17,641 bases of DNA from an uncultured Chitinophagaceae bacterium (lineage in GTDB: Bacteria; Bacteroidota; Bacteroidia; Chitinophagales; Chitinophagaceae). Below the pieces are notes generated by a model. It did not search any database. It saw only the letters and a list, made by a program, of their open reading frames with translations, and was not told where the DNA came from. This document shows, piece by piece, positions 16,110 through 17,641 of this stretch; positions within the stretch are counted from its first letter, which is position 1; every line of letters starts with the position of its first letter. The stretch lies in contig CAMPGT010000049.1 of NCBI GenBank assembly GCA_946885665.1, positions 1-17,641 on the forward strand, written 5' to 3'. The translations under genes and the position numbers were made by a program.

Positions 16110-16937
16110 ATGAGTAACTGCATTATTCTTGGATACAGTGTGACTATTGGACTGCCGGAGATCATCATTTTTCTACTGGCTGCTATACTACTGGGTTTTT
16201 CCATTCATTTTTATTGGGCCGGCAAAAGATCTGTACCGGGGCTGAAACAACCGGGTCCGATGGACCCGAGCGACATTTCAGAAGATGATCAATGGCGGCT
16301 GCAATTTTACGAACAGCTCGAGAAGCATGAGAAAACGCAGGACCGCATGCAAAAAGAATTGATGCGGATGGCCGAGGCTGAAAAAACACTTTTAGCAGAC
16401 CTTGAAGAAGCGAGAAGCGAGATAACCCGGCTGGAAGGCATTGCCGAAAAAGTTTCCGTATCGTCGGGCGAGGCGCCGATGAGAAATACGATTTCTGATT
16501 TGGTGATGGCACAGCAGAATCTTCATGAATCCCTTACCCGGGAAATGACAGAACGCCTCGAAAGGGCATACGAAGAATTTAATTTTCTCCAGGACCGCAT
16601 TCAGAAGATACAGGAACAGGCCGTCGATCCGCACAAACGCAACTTTGAAACGGACGAACTCGAGCAGTCTTATTTCCGCATCACCAAAGAATACGACGAA
16701 CTGAAGCTGAAGAATCTTGCGCTGATGGAAGAAAACCAGCGCCTCACCAGGACGCTTGCAGATTCGGAAGAAAAATTACGAGACGCCAACTTTTTCAAAC
16801 AACAGCTGACGAGGAAAGTCACTTTCCTGGAAGAATTGACAAGCGATCTGCAACAACTTTCCGGCCATCACAAAAAGCTGGAGGGCCAGTTGAAACGCAT
16901 CAGCGAAATCGAAGCAATGCTGACGAGGAAGGTTTAA
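16110..16937 (+). CDS. Membrane-anchored coiled-coil protein of unknown function
   Basis: I do not recognise a named family. The 275-aa product has one hydrophobic segment near the N-terminus (about 14-36, IGLPEIIIFLLAAILLGFSI), followed by a short proline/glycine linker (GLKQPGPMDPSD). Two long, charged alpha-helical stretches with coiled-coil character come next (about 58-115 and 145-275), with leucine/alanine heptad spacing such as LEQSYFRITKEYDELKLKNLALMEENQRL. No Cys lipobox or enzyme motif is present. The basic residues after the membrane segment (WAGKRS) suggest the coiled coil is cytoplasmic. It lies between the pyrH terminator and pdxH, apparently with its own transcription start. 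A structural or scaffolding role at the inner membrane is inference only. Confidence 0.8.
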   Translation: MSNCIILGYSVTIGLPEIIIFLLAAILLGFSIHFYWAGKRSVPGLKQPGPMDPSDISEDDQWRLQFYEQLEKHEKTQDRMQKELMRMAEAEKTLLADLEEARSEITRLEGIAEKVSVSSGEAPMRNTISDLVMAQQNLHESLTREMTERLERAYEEFNFLQDRIQKIQEQAVDPHKRNFETDELEQSYFRITKEYDELKLKNLALMEENQRLTRTLADSEEKLRDANFFKQQLTRKVTFLEELTSDLQQLSGHHKKLEGQLKRISEIEAMLTRKV

Positions 16938-17013
16938 TGGCCGCAATTGGCCGCCGGTTTCTCCCCGCACAGCGGCACTCGCTCACTTTTAAGAAATTTG
17001 TGTTTACTTTTAA

Positions 17014-17040
17014 CTTTAAGTTTTACGCTTTAACTTAAAG
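17014..17040 (+). promoter_or_regulatory. Inverted repeat just upstream of pdxH
   Basis: CTTTAAGTT (17014-17022) and AACTTAAAG (17032-17040) are perfect 9-bp arms around a 9-nt loop, ending 2 bases before the pdxH ATG. A second nested symmetry, CTTTAA-C-TTAAAG (17028-17040), shares the right arm. TACTTTTA (17005-17012), a near match to the TAnnTTTG -7 box, lies just upstream but has no TTG at the right distance. The tract is AT-rich. Confidence 0.3.
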
Positions 17041-17042
17041 CC

Positions 17043-17641
17043 ATGCTCGATCTAATTGCAGATATCCGTAAAGAGTACCTCTCCCGCTCATTCACCGAAG
17101 CCGAAGCCGATAAAAGCGCGATCGCGCAGTTTGAAACATGGTGGAAAGAGGCCGTCGCCAGCAATATTATCGAACCCAATGCGATGACCCTCGCCACTGC
17201 GTCTGCAGATGGTTTGCCATCGGCAAGGATCGTGCTGTTAAAGGGATTCAATGCAAAGGGCTTTGTTTTTTTTACCAACTATAACAGTTATAAAGCAAAG
17301 CAGCTCGAAGAAAATCCGCGGGCATGTCTTGTATTTTTTTGGAAAGAACTTGAACGGCAGGTACGCATCACCGGTATAATCGGTAAGTTGAGTGAAGGTG
17401 AGAGTGATGATTATTTTGACAGCCGCCCGGAACAAAGCCGTATCAGCGCTATCGCTTCGCCCCAGAGCCAGGTAATCAGCAGCCGGGAGTGGCTGGAGAG
17501 CCAGGTGAAAAAGGTATCAGACAAATTGGAAGGCAGGCAGTTTCACAGGCCGATGAACTGGGGAGGTTACCTGGTACGGCCCATCACTATTGAATTTTGG
17601 CAGGGCCGTTCCAGCAGGCTGCACGACAGGTTGCAATATTC
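17043..17641 (+). CDS. pdxH: Pyridoxine/pyridoxamine 5'-phosphate oxidase (3' end outside window)
   Basis: PdxH oxidises pyridoxine or pyridoxamine 5'-phosphate to pyridoxal 5'-phosphate with FMN and oxygen, completing or salvaging vitamin B6 cofactor. Reading from the ATG at 17043 gives 199 codons with no stop before the window ends. The N-terminal helix region (DIRKEYLSRSFTEAEAD) leads into the FMN-binding split barrel: AMTLATASADGLPSARIVLLKG (47-68), FFTNYNSYKAKQLEENPRA, and RQVRITG. The C-terminal dimerisation signature is present at about 169-199 (RPMNWGGYLVRP, IEFWQGR, SRLHDRLQY). Compared with a usual length near 213 aa, only about 15 residues should be missing. It is 105 bases downstream of the coiled-coil gene. 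Confidence 0.95.
   Translation, partial: MLDLIADIRKEYLSRSFTEAEADKSAIAQFETWWKEAVASNIIEPNAMTLATASADGLPSARIVLLKGFNAKGFVFFTNYNSYKAKQLEENPRACLVFFWKELERQVRITGIIGKLSEGESDDYFDSRPEQSRISAIASPQSQVISSREWLESQVKKVSDKLEGRQFHRPMNWGGYLVRPITIEFWQGRSSRLHDRLQY

Noticed and set aside
16938..16960. GGCC-GCAATT-GGCC symmetry after the coiled-coil gene as a terminator
   Set aside because: The stem is only 4 bp and no T-run follows. GGCC is self-complementary, so the symmetry is trivial.

Overview
The window looks like a chromosomal segment from a Bacteroidota bacterium, probably of the Chitinophagaceae or a close relative. The evidence is a SusC/SusD outer-membrane uptake pair, several predicted lipoproteins, Bacteroidota-style promoter remnants (TAnnTTTG-like boxes), weak or absent Shine-Dalgarno sequences, and the rplM-rpsI-rpsB-tsf-pyrH order. 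The family-level assignment is inference. I recognise no mobile element, tRNA, rRNA or CRISPR array, and no gene-free stretch exceeds 300 bases.

Left part (1-12325), envelope and accessory functions. A SusC-type TonB-dependent transporter (75-3035) and its SusD lipoprotein (3054-4577) form a two-gene operon closed by a strong intrinsic terminator at 4600-4633. Fifteen bases further on begins the first of two very large (1103 and 1106 aa) paralogous lipoproteins. Each is built from FG-GAP/VCBS beta-propeller repeats around a central ASPIC/UnbV domain, and each has 13 DxDxDG-type calcium loops in the same order. Between the two paralogues, on the minus strand, lies a 311-aa membrane-anchored protein combining an SRPBCC-like domain and a GyrI-like ligand-binding domain. 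Its 3' end nearly touches the first paralogue at a junction full of inverted repeats. No glycoside hydrolase, protease or regulator accompanies the SusCD pair, so its substrate cannot be named.

Right part (12326-17641), housekeeping. A leader region of about 180 bp precedes rplM (L13), followed by rpsI (S9), rpsB (S2), tsf (EF-Ts) and pyrH (UMP kinase), all on the plus strand and closed by an intrinsic terminator at 16014-16043. S2 carries a long charged and Arg/Gly-rich C-terminal tail. The rpsB-tsf gap holds a long hairpin whose 3' arm is made of three 7-bp tandem repeats. After the terminator come a membrane-anchored coiled-coil protein of unknown function and pdxH (PNP/PMP oxidase), which is cut by the right edge of the window.

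The most unusual items are the paired 13-loop propeller lipoproteins with the SRPBCC/GyrI-like gene between them, the tandem-repeat hairpin between rpsB and tsf, the S2 tail, and the palindrome-rich convergent junction. None is proven to be a new system. They are the places where the sequence shows structure that ordinary gene annotation does not explain.
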